DNA of 64,000 nucleotides. Origin: Phycisphaerae bacterium. Its GTDB lineage: Bacteria > Planctomycetota > Phycisphaerae > Sedimentisphaerales > Anaerobacaceae. Both the position numbers and the translations under genes were made by a program. This document shows positions 8,202 through 16,309 of the stretch, in pieces. The number at the start of each line of letters is the position of its first letter. Position 1 is the stretch's first letter. Under the pieces are notes generated by a model. That model was not told the DNA's origin. It worked only from the letters and a program-made list of their open reading frames with translations, and ran no database searches. The DNA lies in the NCBI GenBank assembly GCA_030615025.1, contig JAUXAB010000004.1:1-64000 (forward strand), read 5' to 3'.

Positions 8202-9833
8202 ATGGAAAACCTTTGCCCCGTTAGAAATTCCAAAGCGCACAAGAACACAGAACAGTCCTCGTTAGAACTCAGTCGTCAACTCCCCAAACACAAAACCAAG
8301 ATTTCTAACGGGGTGAATAGGCGCCAATTTCTCAGTCTCGTCGCTGGCGGAGCCGCCGCGGCACTGACTCCTCTCTCCGGCTGTGAGAGCCAGCTTGCCG
8401 GAGCCGGAGTCCCGGCAGCAAAGCGGCCCAACATTATCTTCATGATGGCCGACGACCAGCGGTGGGATGCTATGGGCTGCATGGGCAATCCCGTAATCAA
8501 GACGCCGAACATGGACCGTCTGGCTTCGGATGGAGTACTTTTCGAAAACGCCCTTCTAACCACTTCCATTTGCATGGCCAGCCGCGCCGGTATCATGTTA
8601 GGCCAGTTCGAGAGTCGCCACCAATGCAATTTCGAACGCCCAAGCAACAAGACGATATCCTTCGCCGAATTTGAAAACAGTTACCCCCGCCTCTTACAAA
8701 AAGCCGGATACCGGACCGGCTTCATCGGCAAGTTCGGCTTCGCCGTCTCCAAAGACAAAGTCCTCAACTGCCCCCTCAATCCCGACGGCACCCGTGCCGG
8801 CAAAGGCCATTTATGGAAAAAGCCCGAGTACATGCCCAGCGACAAATTTGACGCCTGGTATGGCTTCCCCGGACAGGGCACCTACTTCACGAAGGGCAAA
8901 TCCGGCAAACATCTCACCCGCATTATGGGCGAACAAGCCGCCGAGTTCTTCCAAAGCGGTGACCCCGCTCAGCCCTTCTGTCTTTCGATAAGTTTCAAAG
9001 CCCCGCACGGCCCCACACAACCGGACCCTGCCTACAACGGTATGTACAAAGATGTCAAAATCCCCCGCCAGCCAAATGAGGGCGACCAATATTTCGAAAA
9101 ACTGCCCAAAGTCGTCCGCGAGCATTGGCGTGGACGCAGAGTTTACCGAAGCCAGGCCGGCCTCGACACCTATCAGCCCTTTATGGAGCGCTACTACCAA
9201 TGTATCACCGGAATTGACACCGTCATTGGCCACATACGTGCCGAACTAAAGCGTCTGAAATTAGATGACAATACCATTATTATCTATACCTCCGACAACG
9301 GCTATTTTTGCGGCTCAAAAGGCCTCGGCGGTAAGTGCCTGCTCTACGAGGAATCCATACGCACGCCGCTAATCATATTCGACCCCCGCCTCGACGTATC
9401 AAAACGGGCAGCTCGACGTCCGCAGTTGGTGATGAGCGTCGACTTTGCCCCCACCATGCTCGATATGGCAGGCCTAAAAACACCGCCGACAATGCAGGGG
9501 CTGAGCTTGCTCCCGCTTCTCACCGGCCCAAAGACGAAGTGGCGTGACTCGACTTTTCACGAAAACAACTTCACCTCCCACTTTATGCCGGCTTTATCCA
9601 ACGCCGGCGACCAGCGCGAAAAGGTCCTCGAGCGAAGTGTTCGCAGCAAAGCCGTTCGAACAAAACGCTTCAAGTATATTCGCTATTTTGAGCAGCAGCC
9701 CATAATCGAAGAGCTGTTCGATCTTCAAAACGACCCTATAGAAGCCTTCAACCTCGCTGAAAAACCGCAATATGCTGACATCCTCGTCTCGCTGCGCAAA
9801 CAATGTGACAACTGGATTCGCAAAGCCAAATAA
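8202..9833 (+). CDS. Sulfatase (S1 family) with an interrupted Tat signal
   Basis: Exported sulfatase, 543 residues. Metal ligands D84-D85 and catalytic motif C-M-A-S-R at Cys124 (Ala instead of the usual Pro). A lipobox-like L-S-G-C ends at Cys61. The Tat motif N-R-R-Q-F-L is at residues 39-44, unusually far in. Residues 1-4 (M-E-N-L) and then N-R-R-Q-F align with M-K-N-L-N-R-R-Q-F of the related sulfatase at 13822, so 34 codons (8214-8315) look inserted. GAAGG 6 nt before ATG 8202 supports that start; GTG 8313 is the alternative and would give a clean Tat signal. Confidence 0.9.
   Translation: MENLCPVRNSKAHKNTEQSSLELSRQLPKHKTKISNGVNRRQFLSLVAGGAAAALTPLSGCESQLAGAGVPAAKRPNIIFMMADDQRWDAMGCMGNPVIKTPNMDRLASDGVLFENALLTTSICMASRAGIMLGQFESRHQCNFERPSNKTISFAEFENSYPRLLQKAGYRTGFIGKFGFAVSKDKVLNCPLNPDGTRAGKGHLWKKPEYMPSDKFDAWYGFPGQGTYFTKGKSGKHLTRIMGEQAAEFFQSGDPAQPFCLSISFKAPHGPTQPDPAYNGMYKDVKIPRQPNEGDQYFEKLPKVVREHWRGRRVYRSQAGLDTYQPFMERYYQCITGIDTVIGHIRAELKRLKLDDNTIIIYTSDNGYFCGSKGLGGKCLLYEESIRTPLIIFDPRLDVSKRAARRPQLVMSVDFAPTMLDMAGLKTPPTMQGLSLLPLLTGPKTKWRDSTFHENNFTSHFMPALSNAGDQREKVLERSVRSKAVRTKRFKYIRYFEQQPIIEELFDLQNDPIEAFNLAEKPQYADILVSLRKQCDNWIRKAK
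8214..8315 (+). repeat. In-frame palindromic-ended insertion in a Tat signal
   Basis: The segment has perfect 13-bp inverted ends, CCCCGTTAGAAAT (8216-8228) and ATTTCTAACGGGG (8301-8313). It separates codons for M-E-N-L from N-R-R-Q-F. Its length, 102 nt, is exactly 34 codons and no stop is introduced. It behaves like an in-frame palindromic element. Confidence 0.7.
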
Positions 9834-9857
9834 CACTTTCCAGAAAGGCTAAAAGTA

Positions 9858-11285
9858 ATGATCGGAGATTGCCCAATCAACAGAAACCTGAATCGACGCC
9901 AATTTCTTACTCTCGCAGCCGGCGGCGCTGTCGCAGCTGTAACGTCTTTCGGTGGTTGCAGTAGCGAGCGGGTGGCAGCCTCAAAGCCGAAGGCTTTGGG
10001 GATGGCCCAGCCGAACATCATCTTCATAATGGCCGACGACCTCGGCTACGCCGACCTCTGCTGTTACGGACAAAAGAACATACAAACCCCGAACATTGAC
10101 CAGCTCGCCGCAGAAGGCACGCGCTTCACACAATGCTACGCCGGCTCCACCGTCTGCGCACCATCCCGCAGCGTCCTTATGACCGGACAGCACACCGGCC
10201 ACACTCGTGTCCGAGGCAATTTCGGAAATGTCGGAGGCGTCCTCGTCCTCGGCAGTGGTAGCTCACAAAGACGCATCCCGCTCGAACCCGAAGATGTCAC
10301 CGTCGCCGAAGTCCTAAAACAAGCTGGATACGCCACCGGCATCACCGGCAAATGGGGACTCGGCGAACCGGACACTACAGGCCTACCCAACCGACAGGGC
10401 TTCGACGAATGGTTCGGCTACCTGAATCAGCGAAATGCCCACAGCTATTACCCGCCATACCTCTGGCACAACGAGCAAAAAGTAATCCTTGAAGGCAACA
10501 AGGACGGTCGGCGCCGGCAGTACTCCCACGACCTCGTCACCGACTTTGCCCTCGACTTTATCCGCCGCCGCAGCGATGGGCCCTTTTTCCTGTACCTGCC
10601 CTTTACCATCCCGCACGCAAAGTACGAAATCCCCACCACCGAACCCTACACCGACAAGCCCTGGCCGAAGGACGCAAAGGTCCACGCTGCTATGATTACA
10701 AGAATGGACCGTGACGTCGGCTCTATTATGGCCCTCTTAAAGCAGCTCGACATCGACCGCCACACAATCGTCTTTTTCTGCTCCGACAACGGAGCCGCCC
10801 AACGCTGGGAAGGCATCTTCGACAGCTCCGGCCCGCTTCGGGGACGCAAGCGTGACATGTATGAAGGCGGCCTCCGCACACCGATGATTGTCCGCTGGCC
10901 GGCAATGGTCCCCGCCGCCAGGCTAAACACCACCGCCGTGTGGTACTTTGCCGACCTCCTGCCGACACTGGCTGAACTCGCAGACGTAAAACCGCCTCCG
11001 GGAATTGACGGAATCAGCATCCTGCCCACACTGCTCGGCAAAAAACAGAACACAAGCGACCGCTTTTTGTACTGGGAATTCCCCTCAGGCGGCTTTAAGC
11101 AGGCTATCCGCTGGCGTAGCTACAAGGCAGTGCGCCTCGCCCCGGACAAGCCGCTCGAGCTTTACAACCTCGACAAAGACCTCGCCGAGCAGAACAACAT
11201 CGCCGCCCGGTACCCTGACGTGGTTGCAAAAATCCAGAACTATCTAAAAACCGCCCGAACCGACTCGCCAAACTGGCCCATTTAA
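9858..11285 (+). CDS. Sulfatase (arylsulfatase A-like), Tat/lipoprotein signal
   Basis: A 475-residue exported sulfatase. The Tat motif N-R-R-Q-F-L is near residue 12 and a lipobox-like F-G-G-C ends at Cys34. Metal ligands are D60-D61 and the formylglycine site is C-A-P-S-R at Cys100, followed by the L-M-T-G-Q-H-T-G-H-T segment typical of arylsulfatase A-like members. It lies 24 nt after the previous sulfatase in the same direction, so the two are probably co-transcribed. It is less similar to the 8202 and 13822 products than those two are to each other. Confidence 0.9.
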   Translation: MIGDCPINRNLNRRQFLTLAAGGAVAAVTSFGGCSSERVAASKPKALGMAQPNIIFIMADDLGYADLCCYGQKNIQTPNIDQLAAEGTRFTQCYAGSTVCAPSRSVLMTGQHTGHTRVRGNFGNVGGVLVLGSGSSQRRIPLEPEDVTVAEVLKQAGYATGITGKWGLGEPDTTGLPNRQGFDEWFGYLNQRNAHSYYPPYLWHNEQKVILEGNKDGRRRQYSHDLVTDFALDFIRRRSDGPFFLYLPFTIPHAKYEIPTTEPYTDKPWPKDAKVHAAMITRMDRDVGSIMALLKQLDIDRHTIVFFCSDNGAAQRWEGIFDSSGPLRGRKRDMYEGGLRTPMIVRWPAMVPAARLNTTAVWYFADLLPTLAELADVKPPPGIDGISILPTLLGKKQNTSDRFLYWEFPSGGFKQAIRWRSYKAVRLAPDKPLELYNLDKDLAEQNNIAARYPDVVAKIQNYLKTARTDSPNWPI

Positions 11286-11438
11286 CGGGCAAAAAGAAGA
11301 CCTGGCCACTGGAATTTCTGCCCGCTCGCTTGTATAATAATAAGGATTGCAGCAGCACCGGAACGGGCACGAACACGCACCCACTGAACTGCTGAAAAAG
11401 ACAGCGGAAAATAACAAGAAAAAATACGGGGGACAAAA

Positions 11439-12590
11439 ATGAACTGTCCAAAATGCGGCCAACAAAACCCGGACGATGTTCAGGTTTGCACTTCCTGCGG
11501 TTCAGAATTGACACAGCCCCCCACACCTGCAGAATCCGTAAATGTCAGAACCAGCCGTCTCGCTATCGCGTCACTCATACTTGGCATTCTGACCATTTTT
11601 ACCTTCTCCTTGGCGGTAACACTTAAAAGCGACATTCTTGCCCTTATCTGTTTGGGCGTAGTAATATCCGCTATGGTCCTTGGTATTATCAGTCTTGCCC
11701 TAATCGGCTTAAGTGCCGGCAGGCTGATTGGCAAAGGAATTGCTGTCACGGGCATTTTGATTCCGGTGCTTTTTTACGCCGCATTCACCATAAGCGCATT
11801 TTTGTACGGACCCAGGTCATTCGCCTATCGTGCGGTCTGCGGCTCCAACCTCTCCGGCATAGGCAGGGCGATGCTCATCTATAACAGTGATTTCGGCGAC
11901 CTGAGATTCCAAGAGGCAGGTGGACCCGGCACGATCTGGCAGCCCAGGATAAACAACTGGCAGGCTAAGGATCGGATCACAGCATTCAACCTAAAACCAG
12001 ACGGCACCGGCGGCTCCGCAACAATCTCCTCAAGCTTTTATCTTCTCGTCAAGTATAGCGCAATGTCTCCAAAGTCCTTTTGCTGTCCGGCTGACAGAAA
12101 GACCAGGCCATTCAAGGCATCTGATTACACATCAGGGATGGACGACGAGGATGCCTGGGATTTCGGCCCCGATCCGACAAAGCACTACAGCTACTCATAT
12201 CATATACCTTATAGCCAATATGCTCTGTTGGATACTTTCGACCCCAGTATGGCTGTAGCAGCCGATAGAAACCCCTGGCTCGACCCTTATACCGATACAA
12301 CCGGCTTCAAATGGGACAGCCAAACAAAGTCCAGAAGACGTGAGAATATTAAAAGGTACCTGAAGGGAAATTCCGGCCTTCACAAAAGAGAGGGTCAGAA
12401 CATATTGTTCCTTGACAACCACGTCTATTTCGAGAAACGCTCTTTCTGTGCCTTTAACGATGATAACATCTACACCTATTGGAACGGCTCGGATATCCGG
12501 CAGGGCGCCCCACCCACATTGACCAGCCAGCCCGCAGACAAACTCGACTCACTACTCGTTAATGAACCACCAACGAGGGATCAAAAATGA
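11439..12590 (+). CDS. Zinc-ribbon membrane protein with a pilin-like C-terminal region (copy 1)
   Basis: A 383-residue protein. The N-terminus is a zinc ribbon with C3, C6, C17 and C20. It is followed by a DUF4190-like pair of long hydrophobic segments (about 45-125) with a G-I-x-L-I-x-x-x repeat character. The C-terminal half has C-G-S-N-L-S-G-I-G-R-A-M-L-I-Y and ends with G-L-H-x-R-E-G-Q-N-I-L-F-L-D-N-H, like the H-x9-DG end of planctomycete pilin-like (DUF1559) proteins, but there is no prepilin leader. It overlaps the next gene by ATGA. Role unknown; a membrane-anchored surface or assembly protein is plausible. Confidence 0.75.
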   Translation: MNCPKCGQQNPDDVQVCTSCGSELTQPPTPAESVNVRTSRLAIASLILGILTIFTFSLAVTLKSDILALICLGVVISAMVLGIISLALIGLSAGRLIGKGIAVTGILIPVLFYAAFTISAFLYGPRSFAYRAVCGSNLSGIGRAMLIYNSDFGDLRFQEAGGPGTIWQPRINNWQAKDRITAFNLKPDGTGGSATISSSFYLLVKYSAMSPKSFCCPADRKTRPFKASDYTSGMDDEDAWDFGPDPTKHYSYSYHIPYSQYALLDTFDPSMAVAADRNPWLDPYTDTTGFKWDSQTKSRRRENIKRYLKGNSGLHKREGQNILFLDNHVYFEKRSFCAFNDDNIYTYWNGSDIRQGAPPTLTSQPADKLDSLLVNEPPTRDQK

Positions 12591-13741
12591 ATTGCCCAAA
12601 ATGCGGAACCCAAAATCCAGATGATATCCAGGTTTGCAACTCCTGTGGCTCGGATTTGACACAGCCTTCTGAAGCAACCGAATCCGTAAATGTCAAAACC
12701 AGCCGCCTCGCCATCACAACGCTGGTACTCGGTATTCTAATTCCTTTAGTATTTTTCCTCGCGGTGATGTTTAAAAGCTTCGTTCTTGCAATTACTTGTA
12801 TGGCTGCGACAATATTAGCCGTAATCCTCGGCATCATCGGTCTTGTCCAGATTGCTATAAGTGCCGGCAGGATAACCGGCAAAGGCTTTGCTGCAATAGG
12901 AATCGCAATCCCTGTGGTCTTATTCTCTATGATATTTCTGGCCGCACTTTTTTTATACAGACCTCCGACTGCCTATCGAATGGTCTGTGGCTCCAATCTG
13001 TCCGGCATCGGCAGGGCAATGCTCATCTACGCCAACGATTGGGATAACTGTTTTCCCCGTGCAGGTGGAACGGACACAATCTGGCAGACGAAGTTAAACA
13101 ACTGGCAGGCAGACAATCGAATCGACGCCTTCGGTTTAAGACCCGATGGCACTGGCGGCTCCGCAACAATCTCTTCGAGCTTGTATCTTCTGGTCAAATA
13201 TGCCGAGGTTATGCCGAAGTCCTTTATTTGCAACAAGGATACCAAAAGCACCGAGTTCAAACCTGCTAAATATGGCGCACGTCGAAAAAAGCTGACCGAC
13301 TTTTGGGACTTCGGTCCCAATCCCACAAAACACTGCAGCTACTCTTATCATATGTGTTATGGCCCCTATCCTTTGAACACAACATCCTCCGACGCCGGTA
13401 TGGCTGTAGCCGCGGACAGAAACCCTTGGCTCGATCCTTATACCGATACAACCGGCTTTAGGTGGGACGACAAAACAAAGACCGGAGGACGTGAAAATAT
13501 AAGAAGATACCAGAAAGGAAACTCCGGGCTTCACCAAAGAGAGGGGCAGAACGTATTGTTTGTGGACACCCACGTCTATTTCGAGAAACAACCTTTTTGC
13601 GGCGTCAACCAGGACAATATCTATACCTATTGGAACGGCTCAGACGTCCGCCAGGGCGCCCCACCCACCCTCAAAAGTCAGCCCGCTGACAGACTCGACT
13701 CACTCCTCGTAAACGACCCACCGAAAGCCGCTCAGAAATAA
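12587..13741 (+). CDS. Zinc-ribbon membrane protein with a pilin-like C-terminal region (copy 2)
   Basis: A 384-residue tandem paralogue of the preceding gene with the same architecture: zinc ribbon C3, C6, C17, C20, hydrophobic middle, C-G-S-N-L-S-G-I-G-R-A-M-L-I-Y, and the C-terminal G-L-H-Q-R-E-G-Q-N-V-L-F-V-D-T-H. The two copies are close to identical over the N-terminal ribbon and the last 100 residues and differ most in the membrane segment and around residues 200-250. The ATGA overlap with copy 1 implies coupled translation. The tandem pair sits between two sulfatase genes. Confidence 0.75.
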   Translation: MNCPKCGTQNPDDIQVCNSCGSDLTQPSEATESVNVKTSRLAITTLVLGILIPLVFFLAVMFKSFVLAITCMAATILAVILGIIGLVQIAISAGRITGKGFAAIGIAIPVVLFSMIFLAALFLYRPPTAYRMVCGSNLSGIGRAMLIYANDWDNCFPRAGGTDTIWQTKLNNWQADNRIDAFGLRPDGTGGSATISSSLYLLVKYAEVMPKSFICNKDTKSTEFKPAKYGARRKKLTDFWDFGPNPTKHCSYSYHMCYGPYPLNTTSSDAGMAVAADRNPWLDPYTDTTGFRWDDKTKTGGRENIRRYQKGNSGLHQREGQNVLFVDTHVYFEKQPFCGVNQDNIYTYWNGSDVRQGAPPTLKSQPADRLDSLLVNDPPKAAQK

Positions 13742-13821
13742 AACCTTTTCAAGCACCGACCTCAACTGTAATAATAGTGTGACAGTTACAAAAAACCAGA
13801 TGACCTTGAAAGGTTGAGAAC

Positions 13822-15240
13822 ATGAAGAATCTTAATCGACGCCAATTCGTAAAGCTCGTTGCAGGAAGTGCCGCAGCGCTCTTACCTGCGCCTGGCTGCA
13901 AAAGTGAACTTGCAAGAGCCAGAAACGCGGCAGCAAAGCGCCCAAACATCATTTTCTTATTAACTGATGACCAGCGATGGGACACTATGGGCTGCATGGG
14001 CAATCCCATCATCCATACTCCGAATATGGATGATATGGCAAAAAATGGGGTCCTGTTCACAAATGCTTTTATCACGACCTCTATATGTGCATCCAGCCGC
14101 GCCAGCATCCTTTCCGGACAATACGTCCGCCGACACGGTATCAACAACTTCTCCACCAGCTTCTCTGAGCAAGCGTTAGCCCAGACATACCCGCTGCTCC
14201 TTCGCAGCGCAGGCTATCGCATCGGCTGCGTAGGAAAACACGGCGTCGGAAGAGGACGCGACTTCCCTGTTGACAAATACGACATCTGGTTCGGCTGCGC
14301 CGGCCAATGCTCACCATACGAACGCAAGGACAAAAACGGTAACTACAAACATCTCACCCAAATCTTCGGCGAACAGATAATCGAATTCTTGGACGGCTGC
14401 TCCAAAGATAAACCCTTCTGTCTCTCCGTAAATTTCAAGGCCCCGCACGTCCAGGATAATGACCCGCGCCAGTTCATCCCCGACCGCGCATACAAGGATT
14501 TGTACAAGGATGTCACCATTCCAACCCCGAAAACCGCTGACCCGCGTTACTTCCAGGCCCTACCCGAATTCCTCCGAACCTCCGAAGCCCGCCGCCGGTG
14601 GAACATACGTTTCTCCACTCCCGAAAAATTCCAGGAATCTGTTAAAAACTATTACCGCCTGATTTACGGCGTCGACGTCGTCATTGGAAAAATCCGGGAT
14701 GAGCTTAAACGCCTCAACCTCGATAACAACACAATCATAATGCTGACCGGAGACAACGGCTTTTATCTTGGAGAGCACGGACTTGCTGGAAAATGGTTTC
14801 CACACGAGGAATCCATCCGCGTGCCGCTGGTTGTCTTCGACCCCAGGGCACCGAAGAGACTGCGTGGTGTCACTATCGAGCAGATGGTACTTAACGTTGA
14901 CATCGCGCCGACGATTCTTCAGCTCGCCAGCCTAAATGTCCCAGAGCAGATACAGGGCCGAAGCCTCGTCCCTCTACTGACCGGCCAAAGACCAAAGTGG
15001 CGAACCGACTTCTTTTACGAGCACCTCTTTAACCATCCGAAAATCCCAAAGACCGAGGCCCTCCGCACACAGCGCTTCAAATACGCCCGCTATATTGACT
15101 TTGACTACGAAGAGCTTTACGACCTCAAATCCGACCCGCAGGAGACAGTGAACCTGGCAAAAAATGAAAAATACCGGCGGACCTTAAAATCTCTGCGAAA
15201 ACGCTGCGACGAGCTACTCCAAATGGCAAAAGGCACCTGA
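13822..15240 (+). CDS. Sulfatase (S1 family), Tat/lipoprotein signal
   Basis: A 472-residue exported sulfatase with the clean N-terminus M-K-N-L-N-R-R-Q-F and a lipobox-like P-A-P-G-C at Cys26. Metal ligands D49-D50; the catalytic Cys89 sits in C-A-S-S-R, with Ser where most S1 sulfatases have Pro or Ala. It is clearly the nearest relative of the 8202 product (shared D-D-Q-R-W-D-x-M-G-C-M-G-N-P). Maturation would need a formylglycine-generating or anSME enzyme, which is not in this window. Substrate unknown. Confidence 0.9.
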   Translation: MKNLNRRQFVKLVAGSAAALLPAPGCKSELARARNAAAKRPNIIFLLTDDQRWDTMGCMGNPIIHTPNMDDMAKNGVLFTNAFITTSICASSRASILSGQYVRRHGINNFSTSFSEQALAQTYPLLLRSAGYRIGCVGKHGVGRGRDFPVDKYDIWFGCAGQCSPYERKDKNGNYKHLTQIFGEQIIEFLDGCSKDKPFCLSVNFKAPHVQDNDPRQFIPDRAYKDLYKDVTIPTPKTADPRYFQALPEFLRTSEARRRWNIRFSTPEKFQESVKNYYRLIYGVDVVIGKIRDELKRLNLDNNTIIMLTGDNGFYLGEHGLAGKWFPHEESIRVPLVVFDPRAPKRLRGVTIEQMVLNVDIAPTILQLASLNVPEQIQGRSLVPLLTGQRPKWRTDFFYEHLFNHPKIPKTEALRTQRFKYARYIDFDYEELYDLKSDPQETVNLAKNEKYRRTLKSLRKRCDELLQMAKGT

Positions 15241-15298
15241 ATCCGCAAAATTTGAAAAAGTTCTTGCCTTGCATAGAAAAATATATATACTTTTCTGT

Positions 15299-15316
15299 TT
15301 ATCTCGATCGAGATAA
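15299..15316. promoter_or_regulatory. 18-bp perfect palindrome in the rplS leader
   Basis: TTATCTCGATCGAGATAA is a perfect palindrome 20 nt upstream of the rplS start, just after an AT-rich stretch (15275-15290) that could hold the promoter. It could be an operator or, in RNA, a hairpin near the ribosome binding site. Confidence 0.5.
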
Positions 15317-15336
15317 GAGTTTGATTAGGAAACAAT

Positions 15337-15735
15337 ATGGCAAAGAAAGAAAAAACTTCTACGGCCTCAAAAACCGACTTGCTCGACGCCGTTGAAAACA
15401 AGAGTCTAAAGAAAAAGATACCGCATTTCGAAATAGGCGATACCGTCGATGTCCGTTGCAGCATCAAGGAAGGCGACAAAGAGCGTATACAGGTATTCAC
15501 CGGCACAGTAATCGCCCGTAGAGGCCGCGGAATCAATGAAACCTTCACAGTGCGGCGAATCGTCGATAACGAGGGTGTCGAACGAATATTCCCCCTGCAT
15601 TCCCCGAACGTCGTCAATATCAGGCCGGTCCGAAGTGGCAAAACGAGACGTGCAAAACTCTATTTCCTCCGCAAGCGAACCGGCAAAGCCGTCCGCCTCG
15701 CTCATCGCCACAGCGCACACACCGTTTCCAAATGA
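15337..15735 (+). CDS. rplS: Ribosomal protein L19
   Basis: A 132-residue 50S subunit protein located at the 30S-50S interface. The core motifs are F-E-I-G-D-T-V-D-V, the G-R-G-I-N-E-T-F-T-V-R-R-I segment and the C-terminal R-R-A-K-L-Y-F-L-R-K-R-T-G-K-A. It carries about 25 extra residues at the N-terminus compared with common L19. The gene follows the sulfatase cluster and completes the rpsP-trmD-rplS order. Its own promoter is likely in the 96-nt AT-rich leader. Confidence 0.95.
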   Translation: MAKKEKTSTASKTDLLDAVENKSLKKKIPHFEIGDTVDVRCSIKEGDKERIQVFTGTVIARRGRGINETFTVRRIVDNEGVERIFPLHSPNVVNIRPVRSGKTRRAKLYFLRKRTGKAVRLAHRHSAHTVSK

Positions 15736-15816
15736 TTATGAACTATTTTCTATTGATTATTTTTAATACCTTTTTCCAATATTCATTAATCATTAATCAC
15801 TAATCATTTATCATTT

Positions 15817-16215
15817 ATGTTGGGTTTGTTGTTGAAAAGACAAAAGCTATTGGCCGACCGCAAACTCCTTGGCCAATGGGGCGAAAAACGCTGCGAGAAG
15901 TACCTAAAAGGCAAAGGCCTAAAAAAGCTCGCCCGCAACTTCTCCTGCAAGACCGGCGAAATCGATTTGGTTATGGTTGACAGCGACGGCTCCATCGTCT
16001 TTGTCGAGGTAAAAGCGAGGGCCGATGAAAGTTTCGGGCCGGCCGAGTCCGTCATCACACCTGCTAAGAAAAACAGATTGTTCCGGACTGCACGCTATTT
16101 TCTCGCAACCAACAATATAGAGAACCGCCCTTATCGTTTTGATGTCGTTACGATAGTATTAGGCCAAACCGGCCAACCAACAATAAAACATTACAAAAAC
16201 GCTTTTGTACCATAA
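15817..16215 (+). CDS. yraN: YraN family (UPF0102) endonuclease-like protein
   Basis: A 132-residue member of the UPF0102 family, which has a PD-(D/E)xK nuclease fold related to Holliday-junction resolvases; its cellular role is not settled. Visible are G-E-K-R-C-E-K-Y near residue 24, the catalytic-type pattern G-E-I-D-L-V ... V-F-V-E-V-K-A-R (about 48-69) and the C-terminal R-F-D-V-V-T. Its position after rplS is the conserved one. Confidence 0.92.
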   Translation: MLGLLLKRQKLLADRKLLGQWGEKRCEKYLKGKGLKKLARNFSCKTGEIDLVMVDSDGSIVFVEVKARADESFGPAESVITPAKKNRLFRTARYFLATNNIENRPYRFDVVTIVLGQTGQPTIKHYKNAFVP

Positions 16216-16309
16216 CTTGATAGTATAGGAATTTGTAATAATAGCAAAACTGGGCAATATAGCTAAAAAAGTCCCGCCGAAGGCGGTTAATTTAATTAGG
16301 AAATTTAAC

